Shown: piece by piece, positions 44,901-52,629 of the stretch
Numbering within the stretch: position 1 is the first letter of the stretch
Layout of the letters: every line of letters starts with the position of its first letter
From: Luidia sarsii
Lineage: Eukaryota; Echinodermata; Asteroidea; Paxillosida; Luidiidae
Assembly (NCBI GenBank): GCA_949987565.1
Contig: OX465102.1
Span: 14,871,020-14,935,019, forward strand
Direction: 5' to 3'
Length of the DNA stretch: 64,000 nucleotides
Program-made: the position numbers and the translations under genes
Notes under the pieces: generated by a model
Seen by the model: the letters and a program-made list of their open reading frames with translations, nothing else
Told to the model about the DNA's origin: nothing
The model's database searches: none

Positions 44901-46126
44901 CCAAATAGCACATTGGTCTATGAGAATCTGATGAAGCCATGAGCGACAGGCTGCCCATAGACCCCTATGTAACTCAAAGCCTAATCCATTGGCTACGGCT
45001 CCAAATAGCACATTGGTGTATGGGAATCTGATGAAGCCATGAGCGACAGGCTGCCCATAGACCCCTATGTAACTCAAAGCCTAATCCATTGGCTACGTCT
45101 CCAAACTACATTCATACAAACAACAGTCTCTCAACAGTCTCTCAACAAGAGAAATGTTTGACTCACGTCCTGACCTACAATGTAGTTGCTCATCTGTCTG
45201 TCTGTCCGTCTCATTGGCAACCTTGCCAATCCCAGATCCTGACCACGGTGCGCAACAGACTGGACGCCTATGCCTCCAGCTTGCCCGAGTTCGGCGGCCT
45301 TCTGGTCAAGGCCAAGGAGTACCTCTTCCTGCGAGAGGAAGGCGACTGCGCCCACAGGGGGCGCTCTTCCACCGAGACGGCCGGAGAGCTGGAGGGCGCC
45401 GGTCGGCCGCGCAGCGGATCGACAAAGACCATAGGTGAGGGATTTTTTTTTCTTTTTTCGGAAAGTGCGGCAATGGTGATAGTTGGTGAACCTGACTTTA
45501 GACAAGACTTGAAGGTTTCCATGGTGGAAGTACCAAATGGAAGGGTTAGGTTGACACCATGTAGCTCTTTTGAGAAGGAGTGTGTGGCTCTGGAAAGAGC
45601 CGGTAACTCAACGTTTCAGTCAGTGTGTACTCTGCTCGTCGTTCGGAAACTGACATTCGGTTGAATTTTGGTGAAGCCATCTGATATCTTGCCCAACAGC
45701 TTGCTCGGAAAACTCGTACAGGAACTTCAATTTGCACCGTCCCTTTTTGTAAGAGTCCTCACCTACTGCCGTGAGAATCTCGGAGTCTTCTTTGACACAT
45801 TGCCCCACAACCCCCCCCCCCACCCTTCTCTCTCTCTTTTCACAGTCAAGCCCAAGTCCACCCTGGATCGGTTCCTGCACCGCGGCAGCCGGCGGAACAA
45901 GTCGCTGAGTGCCGCCGAGAAGCAGAAGCTGGCGCGCATCAACGAGGCGGGCCTGGCCTCGGAGGCCTCGGCCGCCAACGCCGCCGCCTCGGCCGAGTAC
46001 CGCTCGCTCAAGACTCGCAACGCCGTCTACTGCGCCGTCATCTTCGACGAGTTCCTGAAGGAGCTGGCCGCCGTGGCCCGGGAGCACGCCGTGGGCTTCA
46101 GCGAGACGGAGCTGGGGCTGAGATGA
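17917..46126 (+). CDS. FHIP1: FHF complex subunit HOOK-interacting protein 1 (FHIP1/FAM160A type), complete
   Basis: FHIP proteins join FTS and Hook in the FHF complex, linking Rab5-type early endosomes to dynein. Eleven coding exons join in phase: 17917-18097, 19440-19861, 20394-20600, 24093-24251, 24801-24887, 39618-39785, 40721-40800, 40953-42880, 43903-44081, 45236-45434 and 45846-46126, giving 1296 aa. Family marks are FLLFSLLIPFLHRDGKVGQQ with ARDALLL, VLATGLGALYSRLPR, WHCLTREDW, SLEFCNAVVQV, GFLVPVIGPALHQ, KYLVPCNHLMVSQ, HWSAPYDGESPPP, GPFMDAIF, NTTMVFQPSVRSLIQ and the C-terminal FDEFLKELAA (KELAA motif). The order and spacing match vertebrate FHIP1A/B (about 970-1040 aa). The excess length is a disordered loop in exon 8. 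A/B paralogue status cannot be set and the gene may predate that split. Confidence 0.95.
18290..18500 (+). mobile_element. tRNA-derived SINE copy, rearranged
   Basis: It contains 'accccgacaaagacttgttc', 'tttggaaaggctgcct', 'aagtcctggatagct', then 'gagcgctggtacgcaaaacc' and 'tcttggtttcaagtcctggt'. Box A is partly lost. It lies in FHIP1 intron 1. Confidence 0.6.
18540..19430. repeat. Minisatellite, about 115-bp unit, upstream of FHIP1 exon 2
   Basis: About seven copies carry 'cttccactgagtttgactga', 'ttgacctttaacttctgacc', 'tccgatctctgactcttgac' and 'atgaacaccaccacacccca'. Copies begin near 18625, 18745, 18857, 18975, 19087, 19200 and 19316. The array blends into the pyrimidine-rich tract of the exon 2 acceptor. 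Confidence 0.9.
19440..19861 (+). CDS. FHIP1: FHIP1 exon 2
   Basis: The acceptor CACCCCAG|GGATC comes straight after a pyrimidine-rich minisatellite, and the donor is TCCAAG|GTAATG. It encodes helical-repeat sequence of the FHIP N-terminal domain, including YEMVLAQARQSVLLHNALL and LVLLLHQLCVSLSK. Confidence 0.9.
19862..20250. repeat. Imperfect tandem repeat starting at the FHIP1 exon 2 donor
   Basis: Four or five degenerate copies of about 80-100 bp carry 'gtggctgataaggcctatgt', 'gagctctctctc' and 'aagaccaatgacatctcact'. The first copy begins almost at the donor site, so the repeat may include the splice-site flank. Confidence 0.7.
20394..20600 (+). CDS. FHIP1: FHIP1 exon 3
   Basis: The acceptor is CCCTCGCAG|GACCCC and the donor CCA|GTATGT, both phase 0. 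It encodes the strongly conserved FLLFSLLIPFLHRDGKVGQQ and ARDALLLCVSVSSQREHIARY. TCC-rich DNA follows the donor directly. Confidence 0.92.
20605..21255. repeat. TCC/TCCTCT-rich pyrimidine tract
   Basis: About 650 bp of nearly pure pyrimidine on the plus strand (ctcctcatcctcctcttcct and similar) starts right after FHIP1 exon 3. Pro/Ser/Leu-rich and Glu/Arg-rich frames here are translated repeat. Confidence 0.9.
21315..21440. repeat. Fold-back element with ACGTTTCGA core, copy 3
   Basis: It contains 'gcggtgacaccatgtttatc', 'actcaacgtttcgagcagtg' and 'tgtactctgctcgtcgtcag'. On the minus strand it reads CTGACGACGAGCAG, loop, CTGCTCGAAACG. Confidence 0.7.
21610..22889. mobile_element. Non-autonomous DNA transposon, 1.28 kb, with 10-bp target duplication
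   Basis: The ends are AAGGCTGTTGTCG and CGACAACAGCCTT. They are flanked by the direct repeat ATTACCCAGT (21600-21609 and 22890-22899). The subterminal regions on both sides are full of TGTCGACA and GTCGCGAC palindromes. The interior has no recognisable transposase. Target duplications of 8-11 bp are typical of Mutator-like elements; that assignment is an inference. It lies in FHIP1 intron 3. Confidence 0.85.
23400..23975. repeat. (TGAT)n-rich region
   Basis: Degenerate TGATTGAT sequence becomes a nearly pure (TGAT)n/(TTAATTGA)n array at 23820-23965. It lies in FHIP1 intron 3, shortly before exon 4. Confidence 0.9.
24093..24251 (+). CDS. FHIP1: FHIP1 exon 4
   Basis: The acceptor is TGTCGGCAG|GTTTTG and the donor CAG|GTACAT. 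It encodes VLATGLGALYSRLPRTLDIR, VDHWHCLTREDW and LHSLEFCNAVVQ. All three blocks are near-identical to vertebrate FHIP1. Confidence 0.95.
24801..24887 (+). CDS. FHIP1: FHIP1 exon 5
   Basis: The acceptor is TTGGCTTCAG|GTTTCT and the donor CAG|GTAAAA. It encodes VSHPIVANQLVQYFHDGFLV and PVIGPALHQ, continuing the conserved helical domain. A 14.7-kb intron follows. Confidence 0.93.
25940..26312 (+). mobile_element. MITE family C, copy
   Basis: It shares with 35491-35850 the segments 'tcaggaagtttgtatcagac', 'gcagatggaacaaagagttc', 'ggattgagccgaaacgtaca' and 'tttgaccttcgcaaac'. The left end is poorly defined. Confidence 0.65.
29460..30175 (+). repeat. (TTGGG)n array
   Basis: About 715 bp consist of TTGGG/TTGG units with scattered variants (TTAGG, CTGGG, TTTGGG). 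The plus strand, the sense strand of FHIP1, is G-rich with runs of three Gs every 5-6 bases. The frames of 60-294 residues here are translated repeat. Confidence 0.95.
32820..33295. repeat. CCCCACCCAA-type C-rich tract
   Basis: It is a mixed array of 'cacctcacccaacccacccc' and 'accccctacccc' with almost no G on the plus strand until about 33140. It ends at a SINE fragment. It is the strand-opposite of the G-rich array at 29460. Confidence 0.9.
33300..33365 (+). mobile_element. SINE 3' head fragment
   Basis: It reads 'acactggtacggtagacgtc' then 'tcagattcaagtcccggtcc', the box-B half of the tRNA-derived SINE without the box-A half. Confidence 0.5.
34480..34645. repeat. Repeat with GATCGAAAC core, copy in FHIP1 intron 5
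   Basis: It contains 'ccccgatgtttcgatccgag', 'caggccctttcccaaaggcc', 'agaaaggtcctgctaga' and the tail 'gcatttggggcatttagtc'. It matches the 8975 repeat with more drift. Confidence 0.6.
34695..34840. repeat. Fold-back element with GAAATGTTGAGTTAC core, copy 4
   Basis: It reads 'cctgactacagggcaaagta', 'cacactgcccgaaatgttga' and 'gttgtcaccgcaaacc' at the end. The orientation is opposite to the copies at 12.2 and 21.3 kb. Confidence 0.6.
34860..35110 (+). mobile_element. tRNA-derived SINE copy
   Basis: It contains 'caaagactagttgactattt', 'gggctggattgtctcggatg', 'gtaacagcactggtacgcaa' and 'ggcttgggttcatatccctg', then 'gtccagtcaaagatttcttt'. Box A is mutated at two positions. Confidence 0.65.
35491..35850 (+). 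mobile_element. MITE family C, best full copy
   Basis: The terminal inverted repeats are AAAGGGAGGGTACGCCATAT and AAATCGTGTACCCTTCCTTT (360 bp). The interior contains 'gagccgaaacgtacgcaggc' and 'ctgccctctatgtctg'. Partial or diverged copies lie near 4.8, 25.9 and 38.9 kb. Confidence 0.8.
36220..37678. repeat. 34-bp minisatellite, roughly 38-40 copies
   Basis: The unit is 'tgattgcacagactagtaca' plus 'tgtatgtattggcc' and then A/T-G. Units come in two forms ('ggccagtg' and 'ggcctgtg') and in length variants with an extra ACATGT. The unit lacks stops in several frames, which explains the frames of up to 180 codons; none is a gene. Confidence 0.95.
38909..39263 (+). mobile_element. MITE family C, diverged copy
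   Basis: The left end AAAGGGAGGTACTTACACCA matches the family terminus. The interior has 'cgtcaggaagtttgcgatgg', 'gaacaaagagttcatttgtc' and 'ctgccctctaca'. The right end is decayed. Confidence 0.65.
39460..39575. repeat. Repeat with CAAAACGTCAGGCCC core
   Basis: It contains 'tgagaatggtcctgctatta', 'agatcaaaacgtcaggccct' and the tail 'cagtaggcagtttgcaacat'. It is a decayed copy of the 8975 repeat, about 45 bases before FHIP1 exon 6. Confidence 0.6.
39618..39785 (+). CDS. FHIP1: FHIP1 exon 6
   Basis: The acceptor is GCATGTAG|GCTCCC and the donor AGG|GTGGGT. It encodes APQDEIVATTAYINLFVSSI, then LVLESLLSRIATNSR. A TCCTC repeat starts about 40 bases after the donor. Confidence 0.92.
39825..40610. 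repeat. (TCCTC)n / CCCTC array
   Basis: About 790 bp of pure pyrimidine on the plus strand, mostly TCTCC pentamers with CTCTG and CCCTC variants. It fills FHIP1 intron 6. Frames of 160-330 residues on both strands are translated repeat. Confidence 0.97.
40721..40800 (+). CDS. FHIP1: FHIP1 exon 7
   Basis: The acceptor is AATTGTTTAG|TTGTGC and the donor AA|GTAAGT (phase 2). It encodes LCLVTLSLFHTLVNLNCEDF and MLELILK, matching the vertebrate block 'LSLFRTLLNLSCEDV'. Confidence 0.92.
40953..42880 (+). CDS. FHIP1: FHIP1 exon 8: 1.9-kb exon with long disordered loop
   Basis: The acceptor is CCACTGTAG|GTACC and the donor ACGG|GTAAGA. The first 40 codons finish the N-terminal domain (YLVPCNHLMVSQRRA, then LHGKSADRFLSL). 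About 600 residues rich in Ser, Pro, Gly and Ala follow, with a conserved HWSAPYDGESPPP island near residue 600 and a (GGT)n-encoded glycine run at 42164-42210. Vertebrate FHIP1 has a shorter loop in the same place. Confidence 0.9.
43230..43895. repeat. TTCCTCC-rich pyrimidine tract before FHIP1 exon 9
   Basis: About 650 bp of TCC/TTC-rich sequence fill most of intron 8 and run into the exon 9 acceptor. A 150-180-residue frame through it and exon 9 is only partly coding (from 43903). Confidence 0.9.
43903..44081 (+). CDS. FHIP1: FHIP1 exon 9
   Basis: The acceptor is CAATCTCTCAG|GCCCG after 650 bp of TCC-rich DNA. It encodes GPFMDAIFGRLDTMMQNSFY, VNLLLTGIIARLAYYPQPL and NTTMVFQPSVRSLIQ, the conserved FHIP C-terminal domain. 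The donor is CAG|GCAAGC, a GC rather than GT donor. Confidence 0.93.
44690..45115. repeat. Tandem repeat, about 105 bp, 'TAGCCTAATCCATTGGCTAC'
   Basis: About four copies carry 'gggaatcagatgaagccatg', 'agcaacaggctgcccataca' and 'gcctaatccattggctacgg'. It lies in FHIP1 intron 9 (the GC-AG intron), 120 bp before exon 10. Related sequence recurs at 46.4-47.1 kb and 52.6-53.2 kb. Confidence 0.85.
45236..45434 (+). CDS. FHIP1: FHIP1 exon 10
   Basis: The acceptor is CAATCCCAG|ATCCTG and the donor ATAG|GTGAGG. It encodes ILTTVRNRLDAYASSLPEFG, LLVKAKEYLFLREEGD and a polar end. It aligns to the vertebrate 'VLGSVKNKIE' to 'AKKYLIARG' region. Confidence 0.9.
45545..45665. repeat. Fold-back element with ACGTTTC core, copy 5
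   Basis: It contains 'aggttgacaccatgtagctc', 'actcaacgtttcagtcagtg' and 'tgtactctgctcgtcgttcg'. It lies in FHIP1 intron 10 and is diverged at the loop. Confidence 0.6.
45846..46126 (+). CDS. FHIP1: FHIP1 exon 11 (C-terminal, KELAA motif)
   Basis: The acceptor is CTTTTCACAG|TCAAGC and the stop is TGA at 46124-46126. It encodes VKPKSTLDRFLHRGSR, an Ala/Glu-rich stretch, then RNAVYCAVIFDEFLKELAAV. The last block is the family's C-terminal KELAA motif. Confidence 0.93.
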
Positions 46127-46439
46127 TGGAGGGAGTCCATGGAGATGATGGAGAGACACCCCCCCCCCTCCCTCCCCCCTTTTTTGTGGTCTGCGGCCGA
46201 TTTCAACGAAAACTTCAAATGTTGCGCACGTGACATTTTTGTTGCGTAGCTTGCGCAACGTTTTGCTGCCTCTGCTAAATACTGCAGAAAAAAGAGCCAT
46301 TGAGGCGCAAGAATTTTACGTAACATATTGTACGTTGCTTTACTTTACGTGACTTTCCTTGAAATCGGCTGCTGGGGAATTTTGTGGAGAGGGGAAGCCG
46401 TCCCTTTGTCATCCACACAGGCCTATGGGAAATGGCTGC

Positions 46440-47110
46440 AGCCGCTAGGCAGCGACTTCCCCAGTCTCGTGTATCAATTGAAGCCGTAGCCAGTGAGTTC
46501 AGACAGGGCCTGAATACTACTGTGAGTGACAGAAAAAAATAATGGGATGACTACAGCATACCTAAAAGCCTGTCTTCCATTGTTTCTATATTTTCCATTA
46601 TTTCTTTTGTTGTACAAACATTATCTCACATGCAAAGATTTTAACATCAAATTACTTAGCATTGCACCCATGTAGTATACTTTAATAGCCACGTGATTAT
46701 TCACATTCACACACTGAACCAGACTGCCAGCCATTACATAAAGATAGTTAATTGATTGGCTATGACTCCAAATAACACACCAGTCTATGGGAATCGGCTG
46801 AAGCCATGAGCAAGCGGCTGCCCATAGACCCGTGTGTAACGTGAAGCCTGATCTATTGGCTACGGCTCCATAAAACACATCTGTCTAGATAGAAATCGGC
46901 TGAAGCCATGAGCAACAGGCCTCCCATAGACCCGTGTGTATCTTGAAGCGTGATCCATTGGCTATGGCTCCAAATAACACATCAGTCTATGGGAATCGGC
47001 TGAAACCATGAGCAAGCGGCTGTCCATAGACCCGCATGTAATTTGAAGCCGTAGCCTTCGGCTACGGCTCCAAACTGCAAACATGTGAACGCCCATAGAC
47101 TTGGGCGTCT
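46440..47110. repeat. Dispersed 'GGCTACGGCTCCAAATAACA' repeats, FHIP1 3' flank
   Basis: At least four copies of 'tctatgggaatcggctgaag', 'ccatgagcaagcggctgccc' and 'atagacccgtgtgtaac' are spaced about 100-110 bp, the same unit as at 44690-45115. Confidence 0.8.
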
Positions 47111-48087
47111 TCAGCAGCCATAGCCTCAGCACTTAGATGCAGCCGCAGTTCACCTCCTAATCCATTGGCCGTCTCAGGCTCTACCATGTGACTTGCTGAG
47201 CCACTCAGTGTGGTTTAACAACTCAGCCGGATGTATTTATGAATATTCATTGAAACCGATGGCAACAGTCACATGACACTGACTATCTGTTCTGAAGCAG
47301 CGAGATTACCACTCATTGTTTTTTGGCTAATTTGCAAAATGGCTTGCTAATCCAGACAGAGTAGTGGTTGCCATGGAAACCTTCCAATTTCCCAACCCCC
47401 CCCCTTTAGAAATCAACAAACTGACACTCGTACCTCAAATGATTATGAGCTTAAACAGAAACAATACACAAAGTGGACAAAGCTTGTTTCAAAACAAAAG
47501 TGTGTGAAATTTGTACATTTGTACAAGATGACTTATATTTTGTAACCAGAGGGCGACAGACAGGTAGAGGGAATGGCACTTGGAGGGAAATGGAACAAAG
47601 AGAAATATTTGCACAACAATTTTTGTAAATAGATATACCAAGCCTTTTGGTTTAAGACTGTCTCTGAAAACAGAAAGGAGTTGATTTAAAAAGAAAAAGG
47701 ATGAAATATTTTATAGTCGGAGACTGTTCGATTTTTAAAACTGGTTTGAAAAATGAATTTAAAAAAATGAAGTTCAGGTGATATTTTTAAAAATCTTATA
47801 CTCGACCTGGGATGTGAGTCACCTAAAAATGTAAATAATAATTGTTTTCAAGCTGCAATGAAAATGATAGACTGACAAATTTTAAAATGGGTAAAACTAA
47901 TGAATTTTTAAAGAGAAGTACAAGTATATTTTTAACTGATTTCACTCAAATTTTTTAATGACCATAGTGAGGCATAGTCATCTTCTTTTTAAAGAAACTA
48001 TCATTTTGTTTGGGATAAATATTTTTGAATGCTCCACTGTGGGAAGATTTAATTTTTTTTTTTGGGGGGGGGGAGGGCGTCATCTAA

Positions 48088-48185
48088 GGGCTGGATAGCT
48101 CAGGTGGTAAGAGTGCTGGTCCACAAAACCAGAGGTCTCGGATTCAAGTCCCGGCCCAGTCAAATTGTTTTGGGGCCATTTTTCA
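48088..48185 (+). mobile_element. tRNA-derived SINE, cleanest copy
   Basis: The head reads 'gggctggatagctcaggtgg', 'taagagtgctggtccacaaa', 'accagaggtctcggattcaa' and 'gtcccggcccagtc'. Box A (TAGCTCAGGTGGTAAGAG) and box B (GGATTCAAGTCCC) sit at tRNA spacing. A 'ttggggccatttttcaaaat' tail follows, as in other copies. It lacks tRNA folding in the acceptor stem, so it is a SINE rather than a tRNA gene. Confidence 0.8.
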
Positions 48186-50529
48186 AAATGTTATCTGTTG
48201 TGGGAGTCTGAGATAGGCCGTCTGCAATTTGAACAGGCGATAAGGGTTTCAGCGGATTTTGTTTTTTTCTGCGGCTGGGTCTGTCAGCAGATTGCCCATT
48301 CGAGTTGTGCATGGTCATTAGTAGCCGTAGCCATAGCTCTGTGGAAGCCCAGTTGGGAAGTCAGCCGGGAAGAGACAAGCTCGGGACAAAACTTACCCAT
48401 AGCCGTGATGACTCATGTTCCCATAGAAACCAGCCACATTGTGTCTTGTTTACAGTAAGCATCCATGAAACCTTGTAGCCATGGCAACTCGGTTTTCCAT
48501 GGAAACTTGCCATATTGTCGCCAGTTTTCGTATGCTTTGGTTTTGTACATCTCCCCCCCCCCCAAGTTCTGAGAAAAGTGCGTCTTTTTTTCTATCATAT
48601 GCAGTATGGAAGAGAAGTTTAATATGAGTTTTTTTTTCAATCTACATTCCAGTTATTGTCATCTTGCAGAGATTCATCACGAATCCCCAAGTAGATCGGA
48701 CGAGAGAAAAAAAAGGAGACATGCAGTCTTGCTCGTTGATTTTATCCAAGACTCAAGTGAAATTTGGCATTTACTCGATGTCTCAGAAGCTTGGAGGACA
48801 CTCTTTGCAAAAGCAAAGGTCAGCTCGGCCGCTGTTGCCCTTAGCAACCGCATCTTACTCGAATTGATGCTGGTAGCCTCAGCTTTGGTGCACAAAAGCA
48901 TATCGACAGTCTGTTGGTCGGTCTGTCTGTCTGTCTGTCTAGCATTCCAGCCTTACCCCTAATCCTATTTTGCTGCTATTTAAATAAACAAGTACATTGT
49001 ATTCATCATTTGTTTTAAAGTATCAAATTGCTATATATATATTAACCATTATTAAATCATTTTATTAACTTGTGTATATACATGTAGAACTCTATTACTG
49101 TGTTACCCATGTATCTTCACTGTATCCACAACTTTTCATTTCCGTTTTTCCTATCCATTTATCGTTTTAACCCCGTTTTTTTAATGGAAGCTGCTACTGA
49201 TTCTTTAAAGAGATTCTTCTGTGAGATAAACTGTCTGTAAACCATTGTAATACTTGTCGGTTAAACTTGTTGAGCACAGTTTCCTGGAATCTTGACCATT
49301 TTTACAAAAGCCCAGCTTAGGCACTGGTTGAAAAAAACAAAGAATCCAGATTTGGGGGTTCTTGGTTGTTGGTTGAAGTTGAAGCTTGAAAACGGGAGTA
49401 TCTTCGCCAAAGCAGAAGGCCAAGGACTCCGGCTTTCATGTCAATGTTCATGAACAGATGGAGACAAAGATGAAACCTAAGCTGGGTTTAGAATGAAAAG
49501 AGGTCCACGCTCTTGCATCTGTCTGTAATGAGGGTTAGCCCCCTCGATCGTGACTTGTAATTTGAAACAGTTTCCGATTTCATGATTATCATGACCGATT
49601 AGTGGTATTTTTTTTTCCAGGGAAATAGCACTGAAACATATCTTGCCAAATTGCAGATTATTTTTTTCATTGTTCCAAAAAAAAATGGAAAATCTGAGAG
49701 CCAATAAATAAACATGAAAAGCAAGCGTCAGTTCTATGATATTCTTTCTTGGTTTTTAATATTATTTGAGTTGGAAATTATTTGAGTCAGTATTAAAAAG
49801 TGGTTATAAAAATTTCATCTATAAAACATTTAACGCATGATCACAATGAAATACATGTATGTAAAAACGCATTACACATTAATGATAAGCATTTACACTA
49901 AGATTCTACTCTAGTATTTACTTGACACACAACATGGAAGGAGATTTAGTTCAAAACAAAAACTTTGCTGGAGATGTTAATTTCTTTCTTTTCACACACT
50001 AGACTACAAAGCACACTTCACAGGTCTACAGCAGAGGGGATCTGCTCAGACTAGACAAAAGATGCCTCTAGAGGGCTTACTTCTCAACTTATGCATATGC
50101 ATGACAGCTGCCATTTATGAATATCAGTCATGCACCATGAGCATGGGGACCATTTTATAGGCGGTAACCACTCTGTCTGAATACACTCTTGCTGGATATG
50201 GAGTTTTATGAACTGAGTGTACACTGAAGCAATGAGTCACAAGGTAACAGAATCAACATCCTTCAGTTTGACCAAAGTGATATTTGGGCTTGCCTGTGGG
50301 ATTTCTTGCCTGTAGCCTGACCTTAGAGAGGTCTGACAACTGTGTGACCAGTGTGACTGATATGCTGAATGGTAAACTATTACCAGAATGGTATTGCCAA
50401 TGTTGCATAATGCATAATTGCATAATGGTCGTGTTTACTGCAAGACCCATTGCACAGTCCGTTCATTGTATCACAGAAGAGCTTTAGAATGCACACGAAC
50501 AGCCCCAGAACTGTGATTGGGTCGAAGGA

Positions 50530-50895
50530 GATTCTGCACTGTTTTAGGAAAATGGCCAAGAAAACTTTGACTGGAACGGGACTTGAACCCAAGATCAGAC
50601 CTCTGGTTGCTGACTTCTCAATGACTTACATGACCAAAAAAGTCAGAATGATTGGGATTGAGACATCTGGCCCCCGCATACATTCTTGAGAATGTATTTT
50701 CTTCAAAAAAGAAGAAGAGGAAAACCTGACTCGGGGAACTTCTAAACAATTTTGAAAAATGGCAACAAAAACTTTATCGGACTAGGACTTGAACCTGAGA
50801 CCTCTGTTTTTTGGGGAGAACCAGCACTCTCACCATCCCAGCTATCCAGCTCTTAGATGGCGGCCTTCCCAAATAGTCAACTAAACTTTCGCTGG
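50530..50895 (-). mobile_element. Two tRNA-derived SINE copies, minus strand
   Basis: The shared tail 'aaaatggccaagaaaacttt' is followed by 'gactggaacgggacttgaac' (copy 1) and, near 50755, by 'ggactaggacttgaacctga' through 'ctatccagctcttagatggc' and 'caaatagtcaactaaac' (copy 2). Both read as SINE heads on the minus strand. Confidence 0.7.
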
Positions 50896-52284
50896 GTTGG
50901 GGTGTTTAGCCGTTCTGCACCAGAGATTCTGCACTGGAGGACAATATCTCCCATTGGCTTCCAGTAATCCTCACCAGGACGGACAGTGTCAGGCGGACTG
51001 AAGTTACTGAACACAAGAGACCAGGATCCTCGCCACAGCAAAACTGAGCCACCTGGGTGCTAGGCACCCGCATCTAAATGAACACAAATCCCTAAAACTG
51101 AAAGAGCTACATGTACACCAGCCTTTGCTTTGTGGTAGGGAGTCTTCAAAGACGCTCAGAACTGTGTCCAGAAAACTTGTCACTCTGAGTATGAACTTTG
51201 GCAGACTACATCAGAGGCAACGTGCTACGTACAGGGTATCATCATGCAAGCACTGCAGAGGTCAAATTAGGCACGCTCTACATACATGTACATAACTTGC
51301 CGAAGAACTTTGGACAGGGTAAGTACATGTTCCCATATCATTCTTCAAAAAGGCACGTTTTTTTTTATCTAGCACTGATAAGCAGGACTATTTTGTGGAT
51401 AGACCTTTAACACATGGCAGCTATCTTGCTATTTTTCCCCCATTGCACTGTTCAGACTGGTCAGTCTGGTGCATTGTCTATGACTTTGGAAGGATAGTGT
51501 TTTACCACTGGGAGTGTAGAGGGAACCTGACAAAGATGGCTGCCCAGTGCCACAAGTTTCAGGGCTTTCTTAAAAGGCCTTTCGATACATGTGCACAAGG
51601 CAAAGACAGGCAAGGCTTGTACAAGTTGATGGTTGTACCATGGAGGTAACCTGCCTCCATGCTTGTACACTTGTACACACCAGCACACCTAGTTAAAATC
51701 TGCTAATAGAGGGCAGCATTTTGCAGCACTCCTGCAACTTGTCATTCAAAATACAACAAACCTTGGCATTTTCCTTCATCCAATGCTCTCAAATGTAAAA
51801 ATAATGACCATACCAATTGGTGAACATTCCCTTATGAAAATCTATCATGCCTCACCAATATTTATACAGACATTAAGAAATGCATTTAAAACTTTCCCTA
51901 CTGCTAAAAATTCTAAACTAAAAACTGCTACGCTTTCTGGGTAGTAAAACAAGTTTCAGTCATTCCATACAAATTGAAAATCTGCAAATGATGTCTTTTT
52001 CTGAATAACTGTTCACAAAGGAAGTTTTTTCCACAATATCCATACTTCCACTATCATGGACCCATCAAAGAGTCAAGAGAAAATCGTCTGGCTTGGAATT
52101 TTAACTCGAGCATGCATCTGATTTTAAGTACTACAGCTCTACCACTGGATAGTGGATGCAGCTTTTGGAATACGGGCTGACTGTAATTTTCCACTAACTT
52201 TAACACCATTCCCCCCAACAAATTAATAATACAAAAAATATAAACATACAAAGTAAAAACTGATGGGAACTATTGAAAAAATTG

Positions 52285-52625
52285 AAAATTTGGTCTCGGG
52301 TTCAAGTCCCGGTCCAGTCAAAGTTTTCCTTGCCAATTTTACATTTTGTTCCCCTTCAGTTTTTCCTTAGTTTGTTTGAGTTGAAATGAATAATCTCTGA
52401 ATTAATGTACCACTACCAGCACTCTTCCCATCTGAGCTATCCAGCCCTTAGATGGTGGCCTTCCCAAACTAGTCTTTGCCAGGATGGGGGTGCCAGTCAG
52501 AAGCAATTCAACTATTAACTGCAGTACTTATATCTCTAGGGATCACACCCCCGCTTTCATTCAGATGCAAACAACCAAATGTAGCTACAGCAGCCTGGGG
52601 ATCACACAAAGTGGGTGCAGTGGCT
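52285..52625. mobile_element. Pair of SINE fragments facing each other
   Basis: A plus-strand box-B half ('ggtctcgggttcaagtcccg') at about 52291 is followed by a minus-strand box-A half ('cttcccatctgagctatcca') at about 52428, with the 5' body 'tttgccaggatgggggtgcc' and 'gctacagcagcctggggatc' up to 52620. Confidence 0.65.
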
Positions 52626-52629
52626 GCAA

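Noticed and set aside
48088..48165. True tRNA gene
   Set aside because: Box A and B fit, but acceptor-stem pairing is lost and the same head occurs in many copies with shared flanks, as in a SINE.
48606..48962. 118-codon frame downstream of FHIP1
   Set aside because: Low-complexity ends and a TCTG microsatellite; no family match.
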